64,000 nucleotides of DNA, from IMG/VR virus record IMGVR_UViG_3300023109_002830, positions 1 through 64,000 of that record. One strand, given 5' to 3'. Source of the DNA: a virus. Made by a program: the position numbers and the translations under genes. Below, piece by piece: positions 44,124 to 52,761 of the stretch (positions within the stretch are counted from its first letter, which is position 1; every line of letters starts with the position of its first letter). Below the pieces are notes generated by a model. That model was not told the origin of the DNA and did no database searches. It saw only the letters and a program-made list of their open reading frames with translations.

Positions 44124-44153
44124 TTGTCGCGGTAATGGAGGAGAGCACGAATA

Positions 44154-44279
44154 ATGGATTGGCTAACTGCTGATTTAATTGATGCAATGAATGAGACATC
44201 ATGGTTTGATGGCATTGGAACAATTTTTGTTTTATTGCTTGCCTATGCTGCTTATCGTTGGATTAAAAAGAAAATCTAA
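44154..44279 (+). CDS. Small single-pass membrane protein
   Basis: 41 residues. GGAGGAGA upstream gives a strong ribosome site. A 17-residue hydrophobic segment (IGTIFVLLLAYAAYRW) is followed by a basic KKKI end. Function unknown; it could act at the host membrane. Confidence 0.55.
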   Translation: MDWLTADLIDAMNETSWFDGIGTIFVLLLAYAAYRWIKKKI

Positions 44280-44287
44280 TATAAATA
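44280..44287 (+). promoter_or_regulatory. T4-type late promoter TATAAATA
   Basis: Exact octamer 62 nt before hsp20, suggesting late expression of the chaperone. A small stem (AGGTTA/TAACCT) lies in the leader at about 44311-44328. Confidence 0.68.
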
Positions 44288-44349
44288 GAATCGTAGCGCT
44301 ACATTATGTAGGTTACGTAAATAACCTTGCTATTCTATAGGAGGAAACA

Positions 44350-44817
44350 ATGACTAGCAATTTCGCATACCCACGTTCGGGTTTTATTGGTTTTGACCAC
44401 ATCTTCGATCAGCTTGAGAATATTCACAAGCATGCGAAGGATACCTACCCACCACACAATGTCGTAAAGAATGACGATTACAATTTTGTAGTTGAAATGG
44501 CAGTGGCTGGATTCAAACAAGATCATATTGATATTGAAGTAAATGATGGTGTGTTGCACATTAAAGGCGACAGACCGACAAGGCGCGATCAAAATTCGTA
44601 TGTTCATAAAGGTATTAGTGCAAAAAACTGGATTAAGTCATTTAGACTGTCGGAATATACCGAAGTAACAGGAGCTAATCTTGAGGATGGAATCTTAGCC
44701 GTGAATTTACAGGTGGTTCTACCAAAAGAAAAGCAGCCTCGTAAGATCAAAATCAAATCTAACGAGGAATTAAAAAATGACAACAATAGCGCTCAACTTC
44801 TCAACGAAAGTTCTTGA
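44350..44817 (+). CDS. hsp20: Small heat shock protein Hsp20 (alpha-crystallin)
   Basis: 155 residues. The alpha-crystallin core spans about 40-135: YNFVVEMAVAGFKQDHIDIEVNDGVLHIKG, then the G-x-L motif in DGILAVNL. It would prevent aggregation of proteins, possibly of virion subunits, during infection. Common in T4-like cyanophages and other marine myoviruses. AGGAGG precedes the start. Confidence 0.93.
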   Translation: MTSNFAYPRSGFIGFDHIFDQLENIHKHAKDTYPPHNVVKNDDYNFVVEMAVAGFKQDHIDIEVNDGVLHIKGDRPTRRDQNSYVHKGISAKNWIKSFRLSEYTEVTGANLEDGILAVNLQVVLPKEKQPRKIKIKSNEELKNDNNSAQLLNESS

Positions 44818-44998
44818 GAAATTTCTAAGCTCACTAAAAGTAACTCTTTCAGCAATGCTGATTGGGTACCAAGTCGCAAGACAAAAAGCAGCTAATAGGC
44901 AAATTGCTCCTATGATTCTGCATGAGTACCCTAATCACACGCTTGAATCTCTACTGTCAGAAATGAATGAGAGAGCGGAGGTAAGATACCGTGATTAA
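44777..44998 (+). CDS. Small protein after hsp20 (unknown)
   Basis: 73 residues, overlapping hsp20 by 41 nt in another frame. A hydrophobic stretch near residues 20-32 (TLSAMLIGYQVAR) is amphipathic. Marine T4-like phages often have a similar small gene here. Function unknown. Confidence 0.55.
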   Translation: MTTIALNFSTKVLEKFLSSLKVTLSAMLIGYQVARQKAANRQIAPMILHEYPNHTLESLLSEMNERAEVRYRD

Positions 44999-45137
44999 AA
45001 AAATCAAAGCTTGGTGGAAGAACTACAAAATGTGTCCTGACGAAAAATATCTAGCAAGAGCTACAGACTTAGTAGATCTTGAACAAAGAATGAAAAGACT
45101 ACAACGCGGTTTAGGCCCATTAGGTTATTACCGATGA
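44991..45137 (+). CDS. Small DUF3563-like protein
   Basis: 48 residues starting at GTG. The segment EKYLARATDLVDLEQRMKRL matches the short YLA-x-(A/S)-x-D-x-x-DLE-x-R(M) pattern of DUF3563-type proteins. It overlaps both neighbours by a few bases. Role unknown. Confidence 0.5.
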   Translation: MIKKIKAWWKNYKMCPDEKYLARATDLVDLEQRMKRLQRGLGPLGYYR

Positions 45138-45235
45138 AAGACTTTTTTAATACTTTGTTAATATCGCTAGAAGCACATAGGCTAGCATCATCTGGAAGAA
45201 TTGATGAAGCTAGAAAGCTTATGTTAGGCAAATAA
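45134..45235 (+). CDS. Very small protein (unknown)
   Basis: 33 residues, MKDFFNTLLISLEAHRLASSG then a basic helical end. ATG overlaps the previous stop (ATGA), and it lies just before a strong terminator, which supports its being the last gene of this operon. Confidence 0.4.
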   Translation: MKDFFNTLLISLEAHRLASSGRIDEARKLMLGK

Positions 45236-45244
45236 AAATGACAG

Positions 45245-45270
45245 AAAGGGCGGGAAACCGCCCTTTTTTT
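45245..45270 (+). terminator. Intrinsic terminator before gp43
   Basis: AAAGGGCGG, loop GAAA, CCGCCCTTT, then further T. Directly followed by the gp43 promoter. Confidence 0.93.
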
Positions 45271-45300
45271 GTTTACTTTACATGATTTCTGTGGTATAAT
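45271..45300 (+). promoter_or_regulatory. Promoter GTTTAC-N18-TATAAT for gp43
   Basis: GTTTAC, 18 nt ending TGG, TATAAT, 25 nt before the polymerase gene. Confidence 0.83.
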
Positions 45301-45325
45301 AATACTTACAGTTGAGGATTAACAT

Positions 45326-47794
45326 ATGTCATTTTACACTTCTGTCGCTCGTTACGGCAACTCTTTACTTTATCGTGGCTACAACCATAATGGTGTGCCA
45401 GTAAAGAAAAAAGTTAAATACGAGCCTACGCTTTTTGTGCCTACACAAAAGGAAACTACATGGAAATCTCTTGATGGTGTACCGGTTGCGCCTGTAAAAC
45501 AAGCATCTATGAAAGATGCTAAGGAATTCCTAGAAAGATATTCAGATGTTGCCAATGCTAAGGTATATGGCAACCAAAACTTTGTACACCAATACATCAC
45601 TGAAAGGTTTCCTCACGATATTCAATTCAATCGTGCACATATTCAAGTATGTAACATTGATATTGAGGTTGCCTCGGATGATGGATTCCCCGAACCTAGC
45701 GATGCTTTGCATCCTGTAATTTCTATTGCTCTTAAAATGAGCCGTGGTAACGTATACTATGTTTGGGGCTTAGATGATTATCATGCTAAAACTGATAATA
45801 TTCGTTATGTAAAGTGTGCTAATGAGCATGAGCTACTTAATAAGTTTATTAGTTACTGGGAGGATAATTGTCCTGATGTTATAACTGGTTGGAATACACG
45901 ATTTTTTGATATTCCATATCTCGTTAATCGTATTAATCGTATTGTTTCTCCTGAATCTATTCGTAGATTATCTCCTTGGGGTTTAGTGCACTTTCAAGAA
46001 AAAACTATCAAAGGCCGTAAGCAACAGGCATATGACATAGTTGGTATTTCTCAACTTGATTACATGGAATTGTTTATTAAGTTTGGTTATTCCTATGGTG
46101 CTCAAGAATCTTATGCACTAAATCATATTGCTTATGTTGTCCTTGGTGAAACTAAATTATCATATGAAGAATACGGTAACCTTTATAATCTTTACAAACA
46201 AAATCACCAGCTTTTTATTGACTACAACATTAAAGATGTCGAGCTTATTGAACGCCTTGAAGACAAGATGGGGCTTATCACACTAGCTGTGACTATAGCT
46301 TATAAAGGTGGTGTTAACTTCCAAGATACATTTGGCACTACTGCTATTTGGGATTCAATCATTTATCGTGAACTACATAAAAATAAAATTGCTATTCCTC
46401 CTGCTATCGAAAAAAATAAAATGGAATATCCTGGTGGCTTTGTTAAAGAACCACAGGTAGGTATGCATGAATGGGTATGCTCATTTGATTTGAATTCTTT
46501 GTATCCTAATCTTATTGTACAATACAACATGTCACCTGAAACAATCATTGGTGTCACTGAAAAAGGTGGTGTGGATTATTATCTTAATGGCCAAACAACT
46601 TGTTCCACTTATGCCACAGCAGCTAATGGTTGTACTTTTAATTGCGAAAAGCAAGGTATCATTCCTCAAATCATTGTTCAATATTACGATGAACGTAAGT
46701 CTGTTAAGAATATGATGATTGCTGCTATGAAAAAGTACGAGGTTGAAAAAACATTTGAACTTGAAAAAGAAATCAATCAACTCGAAAATCGTCAGATGGC
46801 TATTAAGATTCTATTGAATTCTCTTTATGGTGCACTTGGCAATAAGTACTTTCGTTATTTTGATATGCGTATAGCTGAGGCTATTACTTTATCTGGCCAG
46901 CTTGCTATTCTTTGGGCTGAACGTACTATGAACAAAGAAATGAATAACATCCTTAAGACTAATGATAAAGATTACGTTATTGCAATTGATACTGATTCGC
47001 TATATGTCAACATGGGGAATATAGTCAAACACTTTGAGCCAAAGAATCCAACAGCATTCCTTGATAAAATTTGTCAAGATCATTTTGAACCTGCTCTTGA
47101 AAAGTCTTATGCTAAAATGGCTAGCAACATGAATGCATACGATAATCGTATGGTTATGGCACGTGAAGCAATTGCTGATCGAGGTATATGGACTGCTAAA
47201 AAGCGATACATATTAAATGTACATAATAACGAAGGTGTACAATACGCTGCGCCTAAACTTAAAATCATGGGTATTGAGGCTATCAAATCTTCTACACCAG
47301 AAGTTGTGCGGGATAAGTTCAAAAAAATATTTCAAGTTATTATTTCTGGTGATGAACAAGCAACACAAAAGTTTATATCAGATTTCCGCGATGAGTTCAA
47401 AAGTCTTCCACCTGAAAAAGTATCTTTTCCACGTGGCACATCTGATTTATCAAAGTGGTCTGATAAAAAACTTGTTTATGGCAAAGGTACGCCAATTCAT
47501 GTACGTGGTGCTTTACTATATAATCACCACATCAAAGATAAAGCTTTACTTAAAAAGTATGTGACTATTAAAAACGGAGAGAAAGTAAAGTTTTGCTATC
47601 TTCGTATGCCTAACCCAATCCGCGAAAACGTAGTATCGTTTCCAGATTACTTACCTAATGAACTACAGCTTCATAACTATATTGACTATGAAATGCAGTT
47701 TAATAAAACATTCCTCGACCCATTGGAACCTATTCTAAATGCGGTTGGATGGAGTAGCTCAGAACAAATGACATTGGAGGATTTTTTCGTATGA
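45326..47794 (+). CDS. gp43: Family B DNA polymerase gp43
   Basis: 822 residues (T4: 898). 3'-5' exonuclease motif I NIDIEVAS (about 109-116), polymerase motif A FDLNSLYPNLI, motif B KILLNSLYGALGNKYFRYFD and motif C AIDTDSLYVNM. It ends with SSEQMTLEDFFV, the clamp-binding tail (a related LEEFFV tail closes the glycosyltransferase at 52821). No intron or intein. Confidence 0.97.
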   Translation: MSFYTSVARYGNSLLYRGYNHNGVPVKKKVKYEPTLFVPTQKETTWKSLDGVPVAPVKQASMKDAKEFLERYSDVANAKVYGNQNFVHQYITERFPHDIQFNRAHIQVCNIDIEVASDDGFPEPSDALHPVISIALKMSRGNVYYVWGLDDYHAKTDNIRYVKCANEHELLNKFISYWEDNCPDVITGWNTRFFDIPYLVNRINRIVSPESIRRLSPWGLVHFQEKTIKGRKQQAYDIVGISQLDYMELFIKFGYSYGAQESYALNHIAYVVLGETKLSYEEYGNLYNLYKQNHQLFIDYNIKDVELIERLEDKMGLITLAVTIAYKGGVNFQDTFGTTAIWDSIIYRELHKNKIAIPPAIEKNKMEYPGGFVKEPQVGMHEWVCSFDLNSLYPNLIVQYNMSPETIIGVTEKGGVDYYLNGQTTCSTYATAANGCTFNCEKQGIIPQIIVQYYDERKSVKNMMIAAMKKYEVEKTFELEKEINQLENRQMAIKILLNSLYGALGNKYFRYFDMRIAEAITLSGQLAILWAERTMNKEMNNILKTNDKDYVIAIDTDSLYVNMGNIVKHFEPKNPTAFLDKICQDHFEPALEKSYAKMASNMNAYDNRMVMAREAIADRGIWTAKKRYILNVHNNEGVQYAAPKLKIMGIEAIKSSTPEVVRDKFKKIFQVIISGDEQATQKFISDFRDEFKSLPPEKVSFPRGTSDLSKWSDKKLVYGKGTPIHVRGALLYNHHIKDKALLKKYVTIKNGEKVKFCYLRMPNPIRENVVSFPDYLPNELQLHNYIDYEMQFNKTFLDPLEPILNAVGWSSSEQMTLEDFFV

Positions 47795-48219
47795 GTGCAC
47801 CTTTCAAAGGCGACTTACCTTATGACATAAATTTTATGCATCAAAAATATGGTGTCCATAAGTGGATAGCCGAAAATAAAGATAACAAAGAACTAATGAA
47901 AAAGTTCTTAAAGTTTCGTCTTTCATTTCTTATGGAAGAACTACAAGAAACAGAAAAAGCTGTCGATGAAAAAGATTCTGAAGAAGTAGTTGATGGTCTT
48001 ATTGATTTGGTAGTTGTCGCTCTTGGCACGTTAGATGCTTTTGGAGTAGATACATATCGAGCTTGGGATGAAGTGCTTCGTGCTAATCTCGATAAAGAAG
48101 TTGGTGTAAAAGAATCACGCCCTAATCCATTAGGAATGCCTGATTTAATTAAACCTGAAGGTTGGAAAGCTCCAACACATAGAGGAAATCATGGCATTAT
48201 CCCTAACGCTTTTCAATAG
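47791..48219 (+). CDS. MazG-like NTP pyrophosphohydrolase
   Basis: 142 residues. The all-alpha pyrophosphohydrolase core has FLMEELQETEKAV (E-E-x-x-E) and EVVDGLIDLVVVALG (E-x-x-D), the Mg-binding pattern. It may remove unwanted dNTPs; T4 gp56 dCTPase belongs to the same broad fold, so it could lower dCTP for the cytosine-modification pathway. It overlaps gp43 by 4 nt and the next gene by 29 nt. Confidence 0.8.
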   Translation: MSAPFKGDLPYDINFMHQKYGVHKWIAENKDNKELMKKFLKFRLSFLMEELQETEKAVDEKDSEEVVDGLIDLVVVALGTLDAFGVDTYRAWDEVLRANLDKEVGVKESRPNPLGMPDLIKPEGWKAPTHRGNHGIIPNAFQ

Positions 48220-49123
48220 TATATTTGATAATAAGACAGACAAACGAGTTGATGTCAATGACTTCAATGAGTTCGAACACGTCTTATATCAACTTGCTGA
48301 AAAGCCTAGGAAAGGAAAACAAGACGCAGAACTAATGTCACCTGCTGTATATAAACCCAACACAACACGTGCAAATGATAATGTAGTTGAATGGTCTATG
48401 TGGTGTGCAGTTGATGTTGATGATTTCGAATTTGAAGGATATTTATCTGATGCTCTTAACAAACTTTTTGGTAGTTGGCGTTGGGTGTGTTATTCTACTG
48501 CTAGCTCTACTATTGATGTACCGAAATTCAGACTTGTATTCCCACTTGCATATGGTGTTGAACGAGATAGAATCAAAGCCTTCTGGTATGCGCTCCAAAG
48601 TGAGCTCGGAGAACTTGGAGATAAGCAGACTAAAGACTTGTCTCGCATGTATTACATCCCAGGCAACTATAATGGTGCTAATAATTTTATATTCAGTAAT
48701 CGTAACGGCAATACTATTGACCCGGACGAATTAATTAGAAAACATCCAATGCCTATAAAATCAACTGGCAATTCATTTCTTGATAGAATGCCAGAAGAAA
48801 TGAGACAAGCGATTACATCTTATCGTAAATCTCAAATGGATAACACTAATGTCAATTGGACATCATATCACGATTGTCCCTTCTTTCCTAAAAAGCTTGC
48901 TAATGAGTATAGAACTATTAGTGGTACAGGTTGGTATCACAAAATGTATCAGATTATGGTAGCAACAGCAAGCAACGCCGTAACTAAAAAATATCCAATT
49001 ACTGCAGCTGAAGTATCTCAACTATGTCGACAGTTTGATACTGACACAGGTAATTGGTATGAAAATCGTCCACTTGATAAGGAGGCAGATCGTGCAATCG
49101 AATACGTGTACAGAAATATTTAA
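48191..49123 (+). CDS. Primase-like protein (AEP/PrimPol-type, tentative)
   Basis: 310 residues. The segment MWCAVDVDDFEF followed by WVCYSTASSTIDVPKFRLVFPL resembles the D-x-D and S-x-x-S motifs of archaeo-eukaryotic primase-polymerases on mobile elements. The C-terminus looks like a primase-associated helical domain. It sits behind gp43 in one operon. T4's own primase is gp61, which I do not see in the window, so this could be a substitute; a nuclease or helicase cofactor is also possible. Confidence 0.55.
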   Translation: MALSLTLFNSIFDNKTDKRVDVNDFNEFEHVLYQLAEKPRKGKQDAELMSPAVYKPNTTRANDNVVEWSMWCAVDVDDFEFEGYLSDALNKLFGSWRWVCYSTASSTIDVPKFRLVFPLAYGVERDRIKAFWYALQSELGELGDKQTKDLSRMYYIPGNYNGANNFIFSNRNGNTIDPDELIRKHPMPIKSTGNSFLDRMPEEMRQAITSYRKSQMDNTNVNWTSYHDCPFFPKKLANEYRTISGTGWYHKMYQIMVATASNAVTKKYPITAAEVSQLCRQFDTDTGNWYENRPLDKEADRAIEYVYRNI

Positions 49124-49124
49124 T

Positions 49125-49550
49125 ATGGATATGAGCTTTAGCATTGATGATATACAAGACAAACATGAATGGAGTGAAAGGGCTATGAATGAAGCAAAAC
49201 AAATTCATAGAAAACCTTCTACTGCTCGAGGTAGAACCCTTAATGAAATATATGAAGTAACCTTATACGGTCATGCTGCAGAACAATACCTGATTGAAAC
49301 TGGATGGATGGATGATGAGCGTCCATACAAAGATCTGATAGATCCACAAGGTGATCTAATAGAAGTTAAATGTACTGAACACCTTGGAAACGTTCCTTAT
49401 GTATTAGCTAGATGTCAAGCAGCTAAACTTGAAACATGGCGTAAATACCCTGATATTGTCTATGTTTTTATCAATAATAAGAAGTCTAAAGAGTATATTC
49501 ATGAAGGAATATACCAGTGGAATGGAAAAAAATTTACAAAAAAATCATAA
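49125..49550 (+). CDS. Nuclease-like protein (possible PD-(D/E)XK fold)
   Basis: 141 residues from the ATG at 49125, directly after the primase-like gene. It has LYGHAAEQYLIE, then DPQGDLIEVKCTEHL, where D-(9-12)-E-V-K fits a restriction-endonuclease-like active site, and later VYVFINNKKSK. A role in repair or host DNA degradation is possible. Fold call is from the motif only. Confidence 0.5.
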   Translation: MDMSFSIDDIQDKHEWSERAMNEAKQIHRKPSTARGRTLNEIYEVTLYGHAAEQYLIETGWMDDERPYKDLIDPQGDLIEVKCTEHLGNVPYVLARCQAAKLETWRKYPDIVYVFINNKKSKEYIHEGIYQWNGKKFTKKS

Positions 49551-49587
49551 GCCTTTGTTTTTGTTGAATATAAAAATGCACTTTTTC

Positions 49588-49617
49588 CTTTACTTTTGAG
49601 AAGAAATGGTGTATAAT
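49588..49617 (+). promoter_or_regulatory. Promoter CTTTAC-N18-TATAAT
   Basis: CTTTAC, 18 nt, TATAAT in the 97-nt gap, 30 nt before the start at 49648. The rest of the gap is AT-rich with no visible gene. Confidence 0.75.
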
Positions 49618-49647
49618 AGATCTATAAAATGGAAAAGGAAAAGAAAA

Positions 49648-49923
49648 ATGAAAAACTTAAAATCACTAATCAAATCTTATAAAAACCAAGCTAAATCAGA
49701 TTGGGCAATTGCCGAAGATATGGCTGATATGTACCTTGCAGATGCAAACGATGCAGAAGTTGTATATAACTTCATCACTGAAAGCAATGGTGCTAATATG
49801 CCAACTGCCGCTAAATATCTTAGCAGCCGTGATACAATTGTTCGTGAAGCAATTTGTGTAGCAATTGCCGAAGATAAAGGTAATGACTACTTGGTAGAAA
49901 ACTTTGGTTGGAGTATCGTATAA
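49648..49923 (+). CDS. Small protein, first gene after promoter (unknown)
   Basis: 91 residues from the ATG at 49648 with AAAGGAAAAG upstream. It begins basic (MKNLKSLIKSYKNQAKSDW) and continues helical and acidic (IAEDMADMYLADANDAEVVYNF). No known motif. It leads a small-gene operon transcribed from the strong promoter just upstream, typical of early host-takeover proteins. Confidence 0.55.
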   Translation: MKNLKSLIKSYKNQAKSDWAIAEDMADMYLADANDAEVVYNFITESNGANMPTAAKYLSSRDTIVREAICVAIAEDKGNDYLVENFGWSIV

Positions 49924-50120
49924 TGAATTTAGCTTATTGTGATATGATTGCTTATGCAATTAAAGATAATATTGCCAAAGTTACTGATGGTAATATTACT
50001 TCAGGTGTTGTTGATTTTGATTTAGCTAAAGAAGGTTATATGCAATCAACTTCAAAGTTTCTTACTTTAACTGACTGGAATGGTAAGCAGTATAAAGTAA
50101 CAGTTGAGGAGTGTGAATAA
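49923..50120 (+). CDS. Small protein (unknown)
   Basis: 65 residues from the ATG overlapping the previous TAA. Compact mixed alpha/beta sequence, no membrane segment or motif. Its stop overlaps the next start by 1 nt, so it belongs to the same transcript. Confidence 0.5.
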   Translation: MNLAYCDMIAYAIKDNIAKVTDGNITSGVVDFDLAKEGYMQSTSKFLTLTDWNGKQYKVTVEECE

Positions 50121-50308
50121 TGAAAAATGTAATTGGAAGTGCTCTTATTTTTGTAGGTTTCTTTTTAGTAATTGGTGCAGCAGGTTCTGATTGTGACGGC
50201 GATTGTATGGAAAACGCTTTGTCACTTTCTGAATTATTAGTGTTTACTTCTGTTGGACTTTGTGGTATAATAGCTGGATCAGCAATGTGTTTAAGGAGTA
50301 ATGTATAA
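50120..50308 (+). CDS. Small two-helix membrane protein
   Basis: 62 residues with two hydrophobic segments, VIGSALIFVGFFLVIGAAG and LLVFTSVGLCGIIAGSAMC, joined by an acidic Cys-containing loop (SDCDGDCMENA). It resembles small phage inner-membrane proteins (holin-like or superinfection immunity type), but no family is recognised. A promoter motif lies inside it. Confidence 0.55.
   Translation: MKNVIGSALIFVGFFLVIGAAGSDCDGDCMENALSLSELLVFTSVGLCGIIAGSAMCLRSNV
50242..50271 (+). promoter_or_regulatory. Intragenic promoter GTTTAC-N18-TATAAT
   Basis: GTTTAC, 18 nt ending TGG, TATAAT, inside the 50120 gene and 37 nt before 50308. It could give the hydroxymethylcytosine-supply genes their own transcript. 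Confidence 0.6.
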
Positions 50309-50505
50309 TGTCAAAAACAGGTCAAGCCTTTTATGAAGGTCAGGTTTTCGCTGAAGAAAACTTTAATGAAAGTAGAAATGTATTTGTTGATAAAGCTGAA
50401 GTGCAGTTTGGTAAACATACGTTTCAATATAGTTCTGCGCTATATGCTTTTGATGAAATTCAAAGCGATCTAAATAGCGTATGGAGTTCAAGTAATGAGC
50501 AATGA
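50308..50505 (+). CDS. Small protein (unknown)
   Basis: 65 residues: hydrophilic, acidic, with aromatic residues (FGKHTFQYSSALYAFDEI). No motif recognised. It overlaps the Nmad1-like gene by 11 nt, suggesting co-translation. Confidence 0.5.
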   Translation: MSKTGQAFYEGQVFAEENFNESRNVFVDKAEVQFGKHTFQYSSALYAFDEIQSDLNSVWSSSNEQ

Positions 50506-50821
50506 GCGCCAGTCTGTAAAAGTTTTGCAAGAATGTATTGCATTACAAATTAAAAAAGGCCAAGACTATCAGTCTGCTAAATCTAACGTAGTGCAAGCTA
50601 TGCACTATCGTCGAGGTGTAGATACTATCTACGATATCATGCATGGTAAAATGATGCGTGCTGCTTCTTTACTTGAGTCTGGTCAAGAACCTAATCACGA
50701 ATCTCTTGAAGATACGTTTATGGATCTTATTAATTATGCGTCTTTTGCTGTATCATATATGCGCGGTGAAATGGATGGACAGGATCCTAATAACGATATG
50801 TTTAATAGGCCAAAGAAATGA
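50495..50821 (+). CDS. Nmad1 / DUF1599-like protein
   Basis: 108 residues. The pattern GQDYQSAKSNVVQAM, TIYDIMHGKMMRAASLL, then ESLEDTFMDLINYASFA matches the DUF1599 family, called nucleotide modification associated domain 1 because it often lies with DNA base-modification genes. It is all-helical. It is directly upstream of the nucleotidyltransferase and dCMP hydroxymethylase genes. Confidence 0.7.
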   Translation: MSNERQSVKVLQECIALQIKKGQDYQSAKSNVVQAMHYRRGVDTIYDIMHGKMMRAASLLESGQEPNHESLEDTFMDLINYASFAVSYMRGEMDGQDPNNDMFNRPKK

Positions 50822-51234
50822 AGATAGGCCTTACAGCATCAACGTTTGATTTACTTCACGCTGGCCATATTGAAATGCTACGTGAAGCAAAGTCTAAATG
50901 TGATTATCTTATTTGCGCCTTGCAAATAGATCCAACCGCAGATCGTGACACTAAAAACACGCCTATCCAATCAATTGTAGAAAGACACACACAGCTAGCT
51001 GCAGTAAGATATGTAGATGAAATCATACCTTATTACTACGAAGCTGACTTAGAAGATATTCTACAAATGAAAACTATCCATGTAAGAATTCTTGGTGAAG
51101 AATACCGAGATAAAGATTTTACAGGTAGAGATATTTGTAAACATCGAGATATTGAATTGTATTTTAATAAGCGTGACCACAGATTTTCAACTAGTGGTCT
51201 AAGAAGGAGAGTAAGTAATGCAAAGCGTAAGTGA
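50818..51234 (+). CDS. Cytidylyltransferase-like nucleotidyltransferase
   Basis: 138 residues. TFDLLHAGHIEMLREAK carries the HxGH motif, followed by ERHTQLAAVRYVDEI, as in TagD-type glycerol-3-phosphate cytidylyltransferases, and SGLRRR near the end. It would activate a phosphorylated alcohol or sugar with CTP or ATP. In this setting it may serve DNA modification or surface sugars. It overlaps gp42 by 17 nt. Confidence 0.75.
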   Translation: MKIGLTASTFDLLHAGHIEMLREAKSKCDYLICALQIDPTADRDTKNTPIQSIVERHTQLAAVRYVDEIIPYYYEADLEDILQMKTIHVRILGEEYRDKDFTGRDICKHRDIELYFNKRDHRFSTSGLRRRVSNAKRK

Positions 51235-51919
51235 TATTCGTGAGATTTTTATAGACGCACTTAAAGGTGAAAGGTTTACTGTAGATCGAACCGGTCAAAA
51301 AACTATTGAAATGCTTGGTGCTTGCTTTGTTGCAGATGAGCCTGCTATTTTCGGCACGCCTAATCAAGACTATATTGATGCAGAAATCGATTGGTACATT
51401 GGTTGCTCAACAAACATTAATGACATTCCTTATGGTGATGAGCCGCCTAAAGCATGGCAGCACGCAGCAAACTCGCATGGTGAAATTAATAGTAACTATG
51501 GTCAACTAATTTTTAGTGACACATATTATCGTCAATTCGATAATGCTCTAAATGAATTGCTATATAATATGGATAGCCGTCGTGCTTCTATGATTTATAA
51601 TCGCCCTTCAATTTGGACAGAGTTTAATGCACATGATAAAAATGATTTTATATGTACTAATGCTGTCACTTATTATTTACGCGATGGCTCAATCCACGCT
51701 GTGGTCCAAATGCGCTCAAACGATGTTGTGTTCGGATACAAGAATGACTATGCTTGGCAGCGGTATGTTTTAGAAGAATTAACTCGAGCATACAACTATG
51801 AATACATGATGAGTGCTGCTGACGCAGACTATCGTAAAGATATGAAAGTTGGTAGTATAACATGGCAAGTACAAAACTTGCATGTTTATGAAAAACATTT
51901 TGAATTGGTAAAGTCATGA
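51218..51919 (+). CDS. gp42: dCMP hydroxymethylase gp42
   Basis: 233 residues (T4: 246). It aligns along its length with T4 gp42: VDRTGQKTIEMLGACFVADEP, GEINSNYG, SRRASMIYNRPS, DFICTNAV with catalytic Cys146, and MRSNDVVFG then KNDYAW, where Asp177 corresponds to the Asp that separates gp42 from thymidylate synthase. The reaction is dCMP plus methylene-tetrahydrofolate to 5-hydroxymethyl-dCMP. It makes modified cytosine likely in this phage's DNA. dCMP deaminase and an alpha-glucosyltransferase homologue are close by. Confidence 0.93.
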   Translation: MQSVSDIREIFIDALKGERFTVDRTGQKTIEMLGACFVADEPAIFGTPNQDYIDAEIDWYIGCSTNINDIPYGDEPPKAWQHAANSHGEINSNYGQLIFSDTYYRQFDNALNELLYNMDSRRASMIYNRPSIWTEFNAHDKNDFICTNAVTYYLRDGSIHAVVQMRSNDVVFGYKNDYAWQRYVLEELTRAYNYEYMMSAADADYRKDMKVGSITWQVQNLHVYEKHFELVKS

Positions 51920-52260
51920 TTGCAGGAAAAGTTTGGGGTCAAACAGAATTAGTTGAAGCAAACGGTGCATGTGAGTTCCATCGAATTGAATATAAAGCAG
52001 GAATGCAATGTTCAGAACATAAGCATGAATTTAAGTGGAATGGCTTTTATGTAGAGTCAGGCACTATGATGATTAGAGTATGGCAAGCAGATCAAGGATT
52101 AGTTGATGAAACTATTTTGTATCCTGGCGATTTTACAAAAGTAAAGCCTGGTCTCTATCACCAATTTGTTGGAATTGAAGACGGCGTTGCTTTTGAATTG
52201 TATTGGGCTGAATTCAATCACAATGATATTAAACGTAAAACATCAGGTGGTAAATCGTAA
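51916..52260 (+). CDS. Cupin-domain protein
   Basis: 114 residues. Cupin motif 1 GMQCSEHKHEFKWNGFYVESG and motif 2 YPGDFTKVKPGLYHQF hold the usual His/Glu/His metal ligands. It lies between gp42 and dCMP deaminase with 1-4 nt overlaps. Possible sugar isomerase or binding protein. Substrate unknown. Confidence 0.75.
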   Translation: MIAGKVWGQTELVEANGACEFHRIEYKAGMQCSEHKHEFKWNGFYVESGTMMIRVWQADQGLVDETILYPGDFTKVKPGLYHQFVGIEDGVAFELYWAEFNHNDIKRKTSGGKS

Positions 52261-52754
52261 TGTATGATAAGTGGGATAAACGTTATCTTGAATTAGCTAA
52301 GCATATTGCTTCATGGTCTAAAGATCCTTCAAGAAAAATTGGTGCAGTAGCTGTTGGTCATAACGGTGAAGTTTTATCTCAAGGATATAACGGCTTTCCA
52401 CGAGACATTGAAGATTTTCCTGAAAGATACAATGATAGACCAACAAAGTACAAATATGTAGTTCATGCAGAAATGAATGTCATATATAATTCATCATGGA
52501 ATGGTGTATCTCTTGCTGGTTCAACACTATACGTATATGGTTTACCTGTTTGTAGCGATTGTGCTAAGGGTATTATCCAAGTAGGCATTGAACGAGTAGT
52601 AATGGTTGATCAGGTTATTCCAGATGATTGGAAAAACTCTGCAAGCTTGACATTTGAAATGTTTGACGAAGCAGGTATAGTATATGAATTTGTTGATTTG
52701 GATGACGGACCATTTAACGATAACGTCGTTAAGCTTAAACCGAAAAAAGATTAA
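52260..52754 (+). CDS. cd: dCMP deaminase
   Basis: 164 residues (T4 cd: 193). Zinc motifs VHAEMNVI (H-x-E) and PVCSDCAKGI (C-x-x-C) are present, with the family start YLELAKHIASWSKDPSRKIGAV. It converts dCMP to dUMP for dTMP synthesis by ThyX (62362) and so sets the balance of dCMP available to gp42. It overlaps the cupin gene by 1 nt. Confidence 0.92.
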   Translation: MYDKWDKRYLELAKHIASWSKDPSRKIGAVAVGHNGEVLSQGYNGFPRDIEDFPERYNDRPTKYKYVVHAEMNVIYNSSWNGVSLAGSTLYVYGLPVCSDCAKGIIQVGIERVVMVDQVIPDDWKNSASLTFEMFDEAGIVYEFVDLDDGPFNDNVVKLKPKKD

Positions 52755-52761
52755 TTTTTTG

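Noticed and set aside
45326-47794. Intron, intein or homing endonuclease in gp43, gp17 or gp23
   Set aside because: These genes read through uninterrupted with motifs in normal order.
51218-51919. Thymidylate synthase (ThyA)
   Set aside because: The sequence follows T4 gp42 closely and the phage already has thyX; the Asp in KNDYAW marks a hydroxymethylase.
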